31,878 nucleotides of DNA from Spirochaetia bacterium (GTDB lineage: Bacteria > Spirochaetota > Spirochaetia > Treponematales > Breznakiellaceae), in contig BNUU01000019.1 of the NCBI GenBank assembly GCA_025997595.1, forward strand, positions 1 through 31,878, given 5' to 3'. A model generated the notes under the pieces. The model was not told the DNA's origin, did not search any database, and saw nothing but the letters and a program-made list of their open reading frames with translations. Positions 1 through 7,157 of this stretch are shown piece by piece. The position numbers were made by a program, and so were the translations under genes. Numbering within the stretch: position 1 is the first letter of the stretch; every line of letters begins with the position of its first letter.

Positions 1-49
1 AGACGCGCCGCCAGCGTTCGTTCTGAGCCAGGATCAAACTCTCCATGAT
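1..49 (-). rRNA. rrs: 16S rRNA, 5' end (partial)
   Basis: The minus strand reads into the left edge with the universal 16S start (AGAGTTTGATCCTGGCTCAG at 42-23), followed by the AACGAACGCTGGCGGCGCGT stretch seen in spirochaetes. By comparison with other bacteria the mature 5' end should lie about 7 nt before AGAG, near position 49. Only this first piece is in the window. It is preceded by a leader and a strong promoter. Confidence 0.97.
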
Positions 50-399
50 ATGTTTTCTATCAGACCGAAGCCTGGTAGATATACCAATTTGAGCGACTAA
101 TCTACCCTACGCCCCGGAATATTGACCAAGCCAATCCCCCAGAACGAAGCGCAGCTTCGTCTTCCTTCCTCTCCTATACGCTTGCGTATCTTTCCTCTTT
201 CCTAACAACTCCCCAACCGCCTGCCATTCTTTGAGAATTGAACCGTTAGGCTCAATTCTCATTAAATGACAAACCGCAGGTTTGTCATTCCTTCTCCCCT
301 TCCCTATATTGCCAAAGATCACGGTTTGGATCGGCCTTTTGGCTAACCCTGGCCTGTTATTGCCCCATTACGGGACAGGGCCGTTCTTTCAGGAACGGC
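50..399 (-). other. rRNA operon leader with serial hairpins
   Basis: This is the transcribed leader of the 16S gene, about 350 nt from the predicted start near 399. It contains a row of perfect stem-loops: 380-399 (7-bp stem, at the transcript 5' end), 265-289 (10-bp stem, 5-nt loop), 232-261 (10-bp stem, 10-nt loop), 176-189 (6-bp stem), 144-160 (7-bp stem, 3-nt loop) and 61-74 (5-bp stem closed by a UUCG tetraloop). Purine-rich linkers separate several of them on the transcript. Such leaders normally carry antitermination and processing signals; I could not recognise a clear boxA. A 71-codon open frame at 107-322 has no ribosome binding site, and its codons are made by the hairpins, so I do not call it a gene. 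Confidence 0.7.
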
Positions 400-405
400 T
401 TGCAG

Positions 406-434
406 ACAATACTACACCTCAATAATTCTGTCAA
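406..434 (-). promoter_or_regulatory. rRNA operon promoter
   Basis: On the minus strand a perfect -35 TTGACA (434-429) is followed by a 17-bp spacer and a -10 TATTGT (411-406). The region upstream (435-500) is AT-rich, as expected for an UP element. Transcription should begin near 399, at the first leader hairpin. Confidence 0.85.
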
Positions 435-715
435 GTCCCTGGACCATGAATTAAGATGTTTTGCTATCTTTTGAAAGATTCTTTTCTGGTTCATCATCAA
501 TTTGACAATCTGATTTCTTCATCCGATTCATCAAACTGATAACGAACAAATATGCAGAAAAAAGTGGTGGGGCTGACCCCCAGCATTCACCGGCACATTG
601 AAACTTACAAAGAACGTATCTTCACTCAAAAAGATATAGACTAATATACCAATATGAAAAAATAAATTCAAGTGGTTTTATGCGTTTTTACAAAAATATT
701 GCTCCCTGGGGACAT
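435..715. other. Intergenic region upstream of the rRNA promoter
   Basis: About 280 bp, AT-rich. A 30-codon open frame (552-644, plus strand, MQKKVVGLTPSIHRHIETYK...) has no ribosome binding site and I do not recognise it; it may be chance or a remnant. A perfect inverted repeat GGGACA-ttca-TGTCCC at 709-724 overlaps the stop codon of the minus-strand gene at 716. On the minus strand it is followed after about a dozen bases by a short T-rich stretch, so it may be a weak terminator for that gene. Confidence 0.4.
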
Positions 716-1099
716 TCATGTCCCGCGGCTCCGGAGATCCGCTTCCCGCTTTTCGATTGCCTCTTTTACGGAAGCAAGTTCCGCAAGGAGGGTCTTGACC
801 GAAGGGGTATCAACGGAGATGGTCTTTGCCCCCTTTTCCGCAAAGGCATGGTAGGTCTCGGCCCCCAGGCGGCCGGTGAGCTTCCTGGCCTGATTCTCAA
901 GCTGTTTGATTTCCAGGGTCAGGACCCCCCGTTCGCCCAGATCCTGGGCCTTTGCCCCGGCTTTGGCCGCAAATTCCCTTGAGGCATGGTAGCCCTTTTC
1001 GCCCCAATCCTGGGCCTTTTCCCCGGCTTTGGCGGCTAAATCCTTTGAAACCGAAATCCCCTGCTCCAAAAGTTCCTTTATTCTGTCACTAAACGCCAT
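716..1099 (-). CDS. Small alpha-helical repeat protein of unknown function
   Basis: A 127-residue soluble protein with no recognised domain. The start is the ATG at 1099 because AAAGGAGATAAAG stands just upstream; an in-frame ATG at 1135 has no such site. Residues about 20-60 contain two near-identical units (DLAAKAGEKAQDWGEKG and EFAAKAGAKAQDLGERG), rich in Ala, Lys, Gly, Glu and Gln with an 11-residue-like rhythm that recalls group 3 LEA-type amphipathic helices. The C-terminal half is a predicted coiled-coil (LTLEIKQLENQARKL and LLAELASVKEAIEKREADL). It has no signal peptide. It lies 75 bp downstream of the GH57 gene on the same strand and may be its distal operon member. The LEA resemblance is a pattern impression only. 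Confidence 0.75.
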   Translation of the reverse strand: MAFSDRIKELLEQGISVSKDLAAKAGEKAQDWGEKGYHASREFAAKAGAKAQDLGERGVLTLEIKQLENQARKLTGRLGAETYHAFAEKGAKTISVDTPSVKTLLAELASVKEAIEKREADLRSRGT

Positions 1100-1174
1100 C
1101 TTTATCTCCTTTTCCCTGACATGAGTATAATACATATAGGCATCCTTGCCAGGGTTCTTCCGAATATCGGAGCA

Positions 1175-2845
1175 TCACTTCTTCCGCCGGAATACCCGGT
1201 AATTGATGTGGGGGAAGATGTTGTGGCGGCGCTCAAGGTTGGTGAGCCATTCGGTGCTGATGTAATTACTGCCCAGGGCTTCATAGATGGTGGTGAAATT
1301 CCGCAGGGCGTCTGCGATTTGGGCGCGGGCAAAACAGGCGGACTCCTGTTTGTAGAGCATTTTGGGCCAGTCCGAGGCTTGAACCAGGAGAATTTCACGG
1401 GCGGCCTGGTTCAGGGACCGCTCCTTAAGGCCCGTGTCGTCGGGGAAACGCTCCGCCAGCTCTATCATCCGGTCCAGGGCGCGGATGCTGTGGCGGTACA
1501 TCCAGTCGTTGGAGGCGTCCAGCCACATTTCGGCGTACCCGTTGACGCCACAGGAAGAATATTCGGGGGTGACCGTTTCAAAGGAGGCAGAGTCCTGCTT
1601 GTAGAGGAATTCCGCAGGGGTCATGAACTGAATTTCCTTGCGTAAAGCCCCTTCCCGGAAGAGGGCTTCGATAAACTGGGGGCCCTCGTACCAGTGATGG
1701 CCAAAGGTATCCGCGTCAAGGGCACAGAGGCAGAGGGGGGGCTCCTCCATGTATTGGGAGGCGGCGGTGAGCCGGTTTATCCGTTCATCAAGAAAGCGGC
1801 GGGCATCCTCCACGGCGGCTTCCGCGGCGGCCTGGGGATCGTAGAGCTCCTTTTCTCCCGGTAAAAGGCCGGGACCGGCCGGGTTTTTTCCGGTACGGTG
1901 CGAAGGGGATGGGTTGCGCCAGTATTTGTAACCCGTGGGACGGCGGAAAGCATTTTTTCCCAGGAAGGCCCGTACCAGTTCCGGGGGAAGTTCGTACCCC
2001 ACATCCTCGTTGTTATCCCGGTAAACTGATGTCTGCATGAAAGCGGAGATGTCCCCCTCCGCATAGTACTCCCTGGGGATCACAAAAAATGCCGAGGGGG
2101 TTTTAACGGGGTAAAAACTCCCCCTTGTCGCGGCAGGAGTCCCGAAAACAAGGCTGTGGGTTTCCGCAATGGTATACCCAAAGTTATAGGAGCGGAGTAT
2201 CCTGTCCAGTTCTGCGGTCCAACCCAGCTCGGGCAGGGCGAAGCCCTGGGGGTTTTTGCCGAAGTGATTCCGGTAGGAAGCAATGCCCACCTCTATCTGG
2301 GCCTGGACCGCCTCGGGGAAGGAGGTGTAAAAGGGCAGAAACGCATGGGTCGCGGCGGCGGCAAGGATTTCAAGTTTACCCTTCCGCTGGTAATGATCAA
2401 AGATACTGAGTATCCTCCCCCCGTAGCGCTCGGTAAAGGCGATCCGCCGATCCACCGCCCTGTCATAGTACATCCGGGCCAGTTTTTGCTTTTCGCCCTC
2501 CCCCAGGGTTCTTTCCAGCTCATTTTTGCCGAATTTGATCTGTTTATCCGTATATTCAAGGTACTTTTGGAGCAGAAGTTCATCTTCCAGAAGATGACAG
2601 AGGATGGGCGAAAGGGATATCCCCAGACGGAAGGGGATATGATCCCCATCCAGCCGGTCCATGACCTGCAGCAGGGGGATGTATGTTTCGGAGAGGGCTT
2701 CAAAAAACCAGATTTCTTCGTCGCTGGGGGACGGATCAAGCCCCTTGGGATCACAGTGCCTGATAAAAGGCAGATGGGCCTCCAGGACCACCGAGATAAC
2801 GGGACGTTTCGGCAGTACTGCCGTCGGTAACACCCTGGGTACCAT
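1175..2845 (-). CDS. GH57 glycoside hydrolase, 1,4-alpha-glucan branching enzyme type
   Basis: This 556-residue cytoplasmic protein belongs to the GH57 branching-enzyme branch (DUF1957 type), which moves alpha-1,4-glucan pieces to alpha-1,6 positions during glycogen synthesis. Family landmarks are present in order: LEAHLPFIRH (residues 21-30, the N-terminal HxH-type motif), ALPELGW with the probable nucleophile Glu206, and ALDADTFGHHWYEGP with the probable acid Asp377. Then comes the C-terminal helical part containing QASDWPKMLYKQ. The length is normal for the family. Its ATG overlaps the stop of the DUF4912 gene (TAATG), so the two are translationally coupled. GH57-DUF4912 adjacency occurs elsewhere. 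Amylase activity cannot be excluded from sequence alone. Confidence 0.85.
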   Translation of the reverse strand: MVPRVLPTAVLPKRPVISVVLEAHLPFIRHCDPKGLDPSPSDEEIWFFEALSETYIPLLQVMDRLDGDHIPFRLGISLSPILCHLLEDELLLQKYLEYTDKQIKFGKNELERTLGEGEKQKLARMYYDRAVDRRIAFTERYGGRILSIFDHYQRKGKLEILAAAATHAFLPFYTSFPEAVQAQIEVGIASYRNHFGKNPQGFALPELGWTAELDRILRSYNFGYTIAETHSLVFGTPAATRGSFYPVKTPSAFFVIPREYYAEGDISAFMQTSVYRDNNEDVGYELPPELVRAFLGKNAFRRPTGYKYWRNPSPSHRTGKNPAGPGLLPGEKELYDPQAAAEAAVEDARRFLDERINRLTAASQYMEEPPLCLCALDADTFGHHWYEGPQFIEALFREGALRKEIQFMTPAEFLYKQDSASFETVTPEYSSCGVNGYAEMWLDASNDWMYRHSIRALDRMIELAERFPDDTGLKERSLNQAAREILLVQASDWPKMLYKQESACFARAQIADALRNFTTIYEALGSNYISTEWLTNLERRHNIFPHINYRVFRRKK

Positions 2846-3612
2846 TAGGCGGAAGGCTCCCCGATGTTACCGGCCCCATATTTTGCCCGGGGCTGCCGAT
2901 CCGCATTCCTGATTACCCGGAAATCCTCCGCTCCGGAGAGGCGGGTAAGGGCGCCAAAGCAGGCAGCCATCGGAACTAGGGCTGCCGTATCGGATTTACC
3001 CGGCTGCGCTGGGGAATAACTGTGGACAGGCGGCTGAAGACGCGGCATGGTAAACACACGGGATACTGCCAGTACTGCCGGTTCAGGCCCCCGGAGGACG
3101 CAGAGTTCCACCTGATACCTGACTGCGGCATGAGCCGCTGCATTTTCCCCAGGACTACCCGGCGAAAACCCCAAATACCAGGCGGTATCATCATTTCCCA
3201 CGGGAACGGTAAAGGGATTCCCTTTTTGGGCCTCTCCCCTGTTCCCGATGGGGTTTACCCGCAGACAATAGCCTTCAAAATCCGCTTCCTTTTGAAAAAA
3301 CTCCTTATCGGAGCTCTTTACTTCCCAAAAAAGAAAGGCCCAGAGGGGGTCCCGGATCAAAACCTCGATAAAGGTGATGTTATACTGTTTTGGCAGCGGC
3401 GCAGAATCGAGAAAATCCGCCGCCTCAAGGACATCCGCCGTTTCTTCTTCAGCCTCAGCATACTCGGTAGAGGCAACATCCAGCAGTTCCCCGATAATAA
3501 AGACCCGTTCCAGGCTGGGAGGGATATCAATGCCAAAAGAATTCGCTAGCCGCACCAGTTCGTTGGTAGTCAGGCTTTCAAGGTAGGGCCTGGTTAACCG
3601 GGGTTCTTCCAT
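2845..3612 (-). CDS. DUF4912 domain protein
   Basis: A 255-residue protein. Residues about 4-40 (RLTRPYLESLTTNELVRLANSFGIDIP) form a short helical domain like those fused to DUF4912. An acidic linker follows, then the DUF4912 core with its hallmark RDPLWAFLFWEV and later AAVRYQVELCVL and VLAVSRVFTMPR. The function is unknown; DUF4912 has an immunoglobulin-like or carbohydrate-module flavour and is often next to GH57 genes, so a role in handling the glucan substrate is an inference. I chose the ATG at 3612, not 3717, because the domain begins there and a -10 box lies six bases upstream, which would leave the longer form untranscribed. The stop overlaps the GH57 start. Confidence 0.8.
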   Translation of the reverse strand: MEEPRLTRPYLESLTTNELVRLANSFGIDIPPSLERVFIIGELLDVASTEYAEAEEETADVLEAADFLDSAPLPKQYNITFIEVLIRDPLWAFLFWEVKSSDKEFFQKEADFEGYCLRVNPIGNRGEAQKGNPFTVPVGNDDTAWYLGFSPGSPGENAAAHAAVRYQVELCVLRGPEPAVLAVSRVFTMPRLQPPVHSYSPAQPGKSDTAALVPMAACFGALTRLSGAEDFRVIRNADRQPRAKYGAGNIGEPSA

Positions 3613-3618
3613 ACCCGG

Positions 3619-3648
3619 ATTATATATGCGGGCCGCCGGGGGGAACAA
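3619..3648 (-). promoter_or_regulatory. Promoter of the DUF4912-GH57 operon (leaderless geometry)
   Basis: On the minus strand TTGTTC (3648-3643), an 18-bp spacer, and a perfect TATAAT (3624-3619) are followed by only six bases (CCGGGT) before the ATG at 3612. The expected start of transcription coincides with the start codon, and there is no Shine-Dalgarno sequence. Confidence 0.6.
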
Positions 3649-3655
3649 CCCCCCG
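3637..3655. repeat. G6/C6 hairpin over the -35 box
   Basis: A 7-bp perfect inverted repeat (CGGGGGG-AACAA-CCCCCCG) lies between the HTH gene (ending at 3730) and the DUF4912 promoter. Its loop forms the -35 hexamer. Weaker outer arms (CCGCC/GGCGG) extend it to about 3633-3664. No T-run follows on either strand, so an operator is as likely as a terminator. Confidence 0.5.
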
Positions 3656-3729
3656 AAATGGCGGCGTAAGTGTTGCCTGGGCTTCAGAAGTCGCAGGTTA
3701 AAAATTAACAAACCCATGCTTTTGACATG

Positions 3730-4344
3730 TTACCGCAATAGGGGTTCGTTTCTGGCCAATAGCAGGGCATTCACATCGGGGATGGAATAGATCATGTTTT
3801 CCACACAAAAACTGATAACCAGATCGAAGATGACGCTGCGGCTTAATGCGTAACCGGCGCTTTCGAGGAGGGCGTCCATTTCGCTGTCCGAAAGTTTCAG
3901 GGCAAGACCAAAGGAGATAACCGTAGCTTTTGAAGGCCTGTAGTCCCGCTCCCCCATGATCCGGGAATAGAGCTTGCGGTCAATATCGGCGGCCTTGTAA
4001 AGCTCCGGCGGTTCAAGCCCCCGTTCCTCCCGCAGGCGGTTCAGCATAACGGAAAAGGTTTCCCTGTTCTTCTGGCTTTCAATATAGAATGAAATATCAC
4101 TTTCGGACTTTTCTGCCTGAAAGTGTTTTACCGACTTCTTGCGGTGCAAGAGGCTTGTTTTTTGCTTTTCATAGGTCGGAGCCTTATCGGCAAGATAATC
4201 AGACGGTAAACTATGGTGTATGACCCCTACGGAAATGGCGCTTGATAAAGAACCGGCGAAACTTGCGGATTCCGAAAGATCGGGAACCAGATTCTTGGTG
4301 ATATACCGGTCTAAAGCTTCAAGCAGACGGTTTTCTTTTTCCAT
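3730..4344 (-). CDS. HTH (XRE-like) domain protein of unknown function
   Basis: A 204-residue protein. Residues about 95-190 (FSVMLNRLREERGLEPPELYKAADIDRKLYSRIMGERDYRPSKATVISFGLALKLSDSEMDALL, read as one domain) resemble a helix-turn-helix of the XRE/lambda-repressor kind. This C-terminal arrangement is known in phage- and mobile-element-linked proteins. The N-terminal 90 residues are charged and not recognised. The ATG at 4344 is fixed by an in-frame stop 9 nt upstream; no Shine-Dalgarno is visible. It diverges from the VWA gene at 4421, and its promoter reaches into that gene's start codon region, so the two are probably co-regulated or mutually exclusive. DNA binding is inferred. Confidence 0.75.
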   Translation of the reverse strand: MEKENRLLEALDRYITKNLVPDLSESASFAGSLSSAISVGVIHHSLPSDYLADKAPTYEKQKTSLLHRKKSVKHFQAEKSESDISFYIESQKNRETFSVMLNRLREERGLEPPELYKAADIDRKLYSRIMGERDYRPSKATVISFGLALKLSDSEMDALLESAGYALSRSVIFDLVISFCVENMIYSIPDVNALLLARNEPLLR

Positions 4345-4399
4345 AATGTCGTTTCACGGGCGACCACGGCCCATCTCCTTTGCCCTATATTCAAAATAG

Positions 4400-4428
4400 A
4401 TTATATCCAAGGAGTGAATTATGGACAA
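4400..4428 (-). promoter_or_regulatory. Promoter of the HTH gene
   Basis: Minus strand: TTGTCC (4428-4423), 17-bp spacer, perfect TATAAT (4405-4400). The -35 box lies inside the first codons of the divergent VWA gene. The mRNA leader would be about 50 nt and includes a short frame ATG...TGA (six codons) ending just before the HTH start. Confidence 0.65.
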
Positions 4429-5005
4429 CAATCTTACCGAGATCATCTTCCTGCTGGACAGGAGCGGTTCCATGGCGGGTCTTGAGACCGACACCATCGG
4501 AGGGTTCAACGGCTTTGTAAAAAAACAGGCGGCACTGGGGCCTGCCAAAGTAACCACGGTGCTCTTTGACGACCAGTATGAGATTCTGCATAACGGTATC
4601 AAGGCCGAAACTGCCGAGCTCTCAAACAAGGAATACTTTACCAGGGGGAATACCGCCCTCCTTGATGCCGTTGGTAAGACCATCAAGGACGTGAAAAAAC
4701 GGATAAAAAACGCCGGCGAATCCGACCAGCCTGACAAGGTCATCTTTGTTATCACCACCGATGGCTACGAAAATGCCAGCCGCCAATACACCTACCAGGA
4801 CATCAAGGAAAAAATTGAAAAGCAAACTAAAAAGTATGGCTGGGAATTCATCTTCATGGGCGCCAATATCGATGTGGTTAAAGAAAGCGCTCATTTGGGA
4901 ATCGCCGCGGATAGGGCTTTTTGCTATGAAGCATCCAGAGTAGGCACCGCTAAAATGTTTAGCAAGGCTTACGGTCTGGTCGAAAGGCTGCGGGATAAGG
5001 CGTAA
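4421..5005 (+). CDS. VWA domain protein
   Basis: A 194-residue soluble von Willebrand factor A domain protein. The metal-binding MIDAS motif DxSxS is at the N-terminus (IIFLLDRSGSMAGL, residues 8-21), the conserved Thr loop is in YFTRGNTALLDAVG (about 68-81), and the Asp of VIFVITTDGYENAS (about 107-120) completes the site. It starts with a good AAGGAG seven bases before the ATG. Such stand-alone VWA proteins usually bind protein partners, often AAA+ ATPases or tellurite-resistance-type complexes; no such partner is in the window. No signal peptide is seen, so it should be cytoplasmic. It diverges from the HTH gene at 4344. Confidence 0.88.
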   Translation: MDNNLTEIIFLLDRSGSMAGLETDTIGGFNGFVKKQAALGPAKVTTVLFDDQYEILHNGIKAETAELSNKEYFTRGNTALLDAVGKTIKDVKKRIKNAGESDQPDKVIFVITTDGYENASRQYTYQDIKEKIEKQTKKYGWEFIFMGANIDVVKESAHLGIAADRAFCYEASRVGTAKMFSKAYGLVERLRDKA

Positions 5006-5171
5006 AAATTGGAATTGCCCCCTTGTCCAACAACGTAACGCAAGGTAGCATCTGCTTATCGTATGATTACCAAGTATATGGCTCCGGCAACTGCTTGCGT
5101 CATACTAAGCTCGGCCATTAAACAGGGGAGTAAGGGCTTAAAAAAAGCAAATTTTTACGGATTTCTGAGTG

Positions 5172-5208
5172 ACTGCGACATTGTATGACGTTTTGGGCTG
5201 GTTATAGT
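5172..5208 (+). promoter_or_regulatory. Operator-promoter of the WYL gene (copy A)
   Basis: A motif CGACATTGTATGACGTTTT covers the -35 region; TTGTAT (5181-5186), a 16-bp spacer and TATAGT (5203-5208) make the promoter. The same 23-bp block with four substitutions and identical spacing stands upstream of the gene at 9820. The predicted transcription start (about 5215) rules out the ATG at 5185 as the WYL start. In the 166 bp between the VWA gene and this site I see only a 7-bp inverted repeat (ACGCAAG/CTTGCGT) with a long loop. Confidence 0.7.
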
Positions 5209-5244
5209 GGAGCCTGGACTAGAAAGAAGGATGTTTTTGGGACG

Positions 5245-6255
5245 ATGGCAGGGATGAAAAGCGACGGTAAGCCGCATGGCAATGTAGCGCAAAAAGTTAT
5301 GGTCAACCGCATACTCGCGGTTGACAGCCTCATCCGGGAGGGGGGATTCCCCAATGCCGCCGTGATTGCAAAAAAACTGGAAGTGACCCCAAGGACCATA
5401 CAGCGGGACATCGAGTACATGCGGGACATGTATTCCGCTCCGATTGAGTATGACTATGGCCATCGCGGTTACTACTATTCAGAGCCAAACTTTTTCATTA
5501 AGAGCGTCCTTTTAACCGAGGGTGAGTTTTTTTCGATTACCCTTTTTGACCAAATGTTGGAGCAATACCGGAATACGCCCCTAGAAGATGATTTACGCCG
5601 GATTTTTGCAAAAATCGCCCAAAGCCTTCCGGCTACGGTAAGTGTCCAGTCGGCCTTCTTGAACAATCAGATGTCTTTTATCCCCGATGCGGCGGGTAAG
5701 GTGGAGCCAAAAACATTCAAGACAATTTTTACCGCCCTCAAGACCAAGAGTACCATCACTTTTGATTACCAGCCGCTCTCGAAAGAAACGTATATGAAGC
5801 GGACAGTGGACCCCTATCATGCCATATCCCAAAAAGGGAATTGGTATGTCATCGGGTTGTGCCATGACAAGAACGAGCCGCGGATGTTCACCTTTTCACG
5901 GATTCAGAATGCGGCATTAACCAAGAAGCATTTTACCATACCGCCTACTTTTAATCCGAATGATTACTTTGATAAAGAGATGGGTGTATGGGCCTCGTCC
6001 CGTGAACCCGTAACAGTTGAATTGCTTTTTGACAAGGAAATCAGAACATTTGCCATAGACCGTCAATGGCATAGCGGTCAAACAGTTGAACAGCGAAAGG
6101 ATGGTAGTGTCTACGTGAAGTTCACCACTACGCAAATGCCGGAAGTGCTGCGCTGGGTCTTGGGGCAGGGGCACACGGTGAGGGTGCTGGGGCCGGGGGA
6201 GTTGGTGGATATGGTGAAGGATGAGGTGGGGAAAGTGAGGATAATTTATGGGTGA
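5245..6255 (+). CDS. HTH-WYL transcriptional regulator
   Basis: A 336-residue regulator. An N-terminal winged helix (VMVNRILAVDSLIREGGF, then AAVIAKKLEVTPRTIQRDIEYM; residues about 18-62) is followed by a WYL ligand-sensing domain centred on KGNWYVIGLCHDKNEPRMFTFSRI (about 205-230) and a C-terminal WCX-type extension ending in LRWVLGQGHTVRVLGP. WYL proteins sense nucleic-acid-like ligands and often control defence loci or DNA-damage responses. The ATG at 5245 was chosen because the promoter lies at 5181-5208; SD-like AGAAGG is somewhat distant. The stop overlaps the next gene by 8 nt, so it leads an operon. It probably regulates itself and the gene at 9820 through the shared operator. Confidence 0.88.
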   Translation: MAGMKSDGKPHGNVAQKVMVNRILAVDSLIREGGFPNAAVIAKKLEVTPRTIQRDIEYMRDMYSAPIEYDYGHRGYYYSEPNFFIKSVLLTEGEFFSITLFDQMLEQYRNTPLEDDLRRIFAKIAQSLPATVSVQSAFLNNQMSFIPDAAGKVEPKTFKTIFTALKTKSTITFDYQPLSKETYMKRTVDPYHAISQKGNWYVIGLCHDKNEPRMFTFSRIQNAALTKKHFTIPPTFNPNDYFDKEMGVWASSREPVTVELLFDKEIRTFAIDRQWHSGQTVEQRKDGSVYVKFTTTQMPEVLRWVLGQGHTVRVLGPGELVDMVKDEVGKVRIIYG

Positions 6256-7147
6256 CTTTAAGATTGGTTCGTTCAACTGCCTGCATGGCTCTGTTGTCAA
6301 GGAAGACATATGTCCAACGACAGGTGAAACCTGCAATCAAACTCTTGCAAAAATTATAAGACTCAAACAAATTGATATAATTGCATTACAAGAATATAAC
6401 GCTGCTAATAAATTTGCAGAATCAAAATGGAAAATGCTATTAGGCGGTAAGTGGAACATCCTGCCATGCGACTATAGTTCAAGTTTTGCAATTTTATATA
6501 ATCACGATAAATTCACGCATATAAAATATGACGAAGATGATATGTGTTCCAGGCAATACAGGAATATTATCAATAAAGTGAAATCAAATGGGTACGGCGG
6601 TGAATTACAATGGAAACCACAAATAATTTGTTTTCGCCCAAAAAACGAACAAAAAATTGAAATACGAATAATTAATGCGCATATTCGATTTTCGGAAAAA
6701 AGGCCGGAACAAAAATTTGTACATATCCCGGAAGCGCAATTGATTACCAGAAAAAATGAATTTGATATAATGGTGTCCATATATGATGATGTAAATTTTT
6801 TAATGTTCAATGGTTCTGTTTATACTTTGATGGCAGGAGATTTCAATATGGAACAAAGCCATATTGAACCATTTCTTCGTGAAAAAAATAATCTATTATC
6901 TAAATTACATATAAAAAGAAGGGCCACCTTGGGCTTAAAGCAATTGCAAAAATCATCTTTGCATGAAAAAAAGCAGTTGGATTATTTTAATGCAAGTTAT
7001 GATCATTTTATAGTGAATTCGGAGATTGGAACCGCAGATTCTTTTAGATTTGATACTGTTAAACAATACTTTACATCTGATAATGAAAAACACTATTCGG
7101 AATTTTCAGATCATGTGCCAATAATAATGGATTTTTCAATAAGGTAA
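6248..7147 (+). CDS. Endonuclease/exonuclease/phosphatase (EEP) family protein
   Basis: A 299-residue DNase I-like fold enzyme. The metal and catalytic positions of the family appear in order: SFN (Asn10), ALQE (Glu49), NAH (His145), AGDFN (Asp198, Asn200), YDH (Asp252, His253) and SDHVP (Asp288, His289). A Mg-dependent phosphodiesterase is therefore expected; the substrate may be DNA, RNA, a lipid or an inositol phosphate, and sequence does not decide. It has no signal peptide and is likely cytoplasmic. It overlaps the WYL gene by 8 nt and is 10 nt ahead of the 829-residue gene, so the three should be co-transcribed. Base composition becomes strongly AT-rich from this gene on, unlike the neighbours, which suggests transfer. 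Confidence 0.85.
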   Translation: MGDFKIGSFNCLHGSVVKEDICPTTGETCNQTLAKIIRLKQIDIIALQEYNAANKFAESKWKMLLGGKWNILPCDYSSSFAILYNHDKFTHIKYDEDDMCSRQYRNIINKVKSNGYGGELQWKPQIICFRPKNEQKIEIRIINAHIRFSEKRPEQKFVHIPEAQLITRKNEFDIMVSIYDDVNFLMFNGSVYTLMAGDFNMEQSHIEPFLREKNNLLSKLHIKRRATLGLKQLQKSSLHEKKQLDYFNASYDHFIVNSEIGTADSFRFDTVKQYFTSDNEKHYSEFSDHVPIIMDFSIR

Positions 7148-7157
7148 GGGGGAGTTT

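Noticed and set aside
107..322. 71-codon minus-strand open frame in the rRNA leader
   Set aside because: No ribosome binding site; it lies inside the rRNA leader and its codons come from hairpins and purine runs.
552..644. 30-codon plus-strand open frame upstream of the rRNA promoter
   Set aside because: No ribosome binding site, no recognisable motif; mentioned only as a possible remnant.
4354..4758. Minus-strand frame opposite the VWA gene
   Set aside because: Antisense to a protein with complete MIDAS motifs; no independent support.
5026..5105. 7-bp inverted repeat ACGCAAG/CTTGCGT with a long loop downstream of the VWA gene
   Set aside because: Loop is too long and without inner pairing; could be chance.
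5185..5244. N-terminal extension of the WYL protein from ATG 5185
   Set aside because: The codon lies inside the -35/operator region, upstream of the predicted transcription start.
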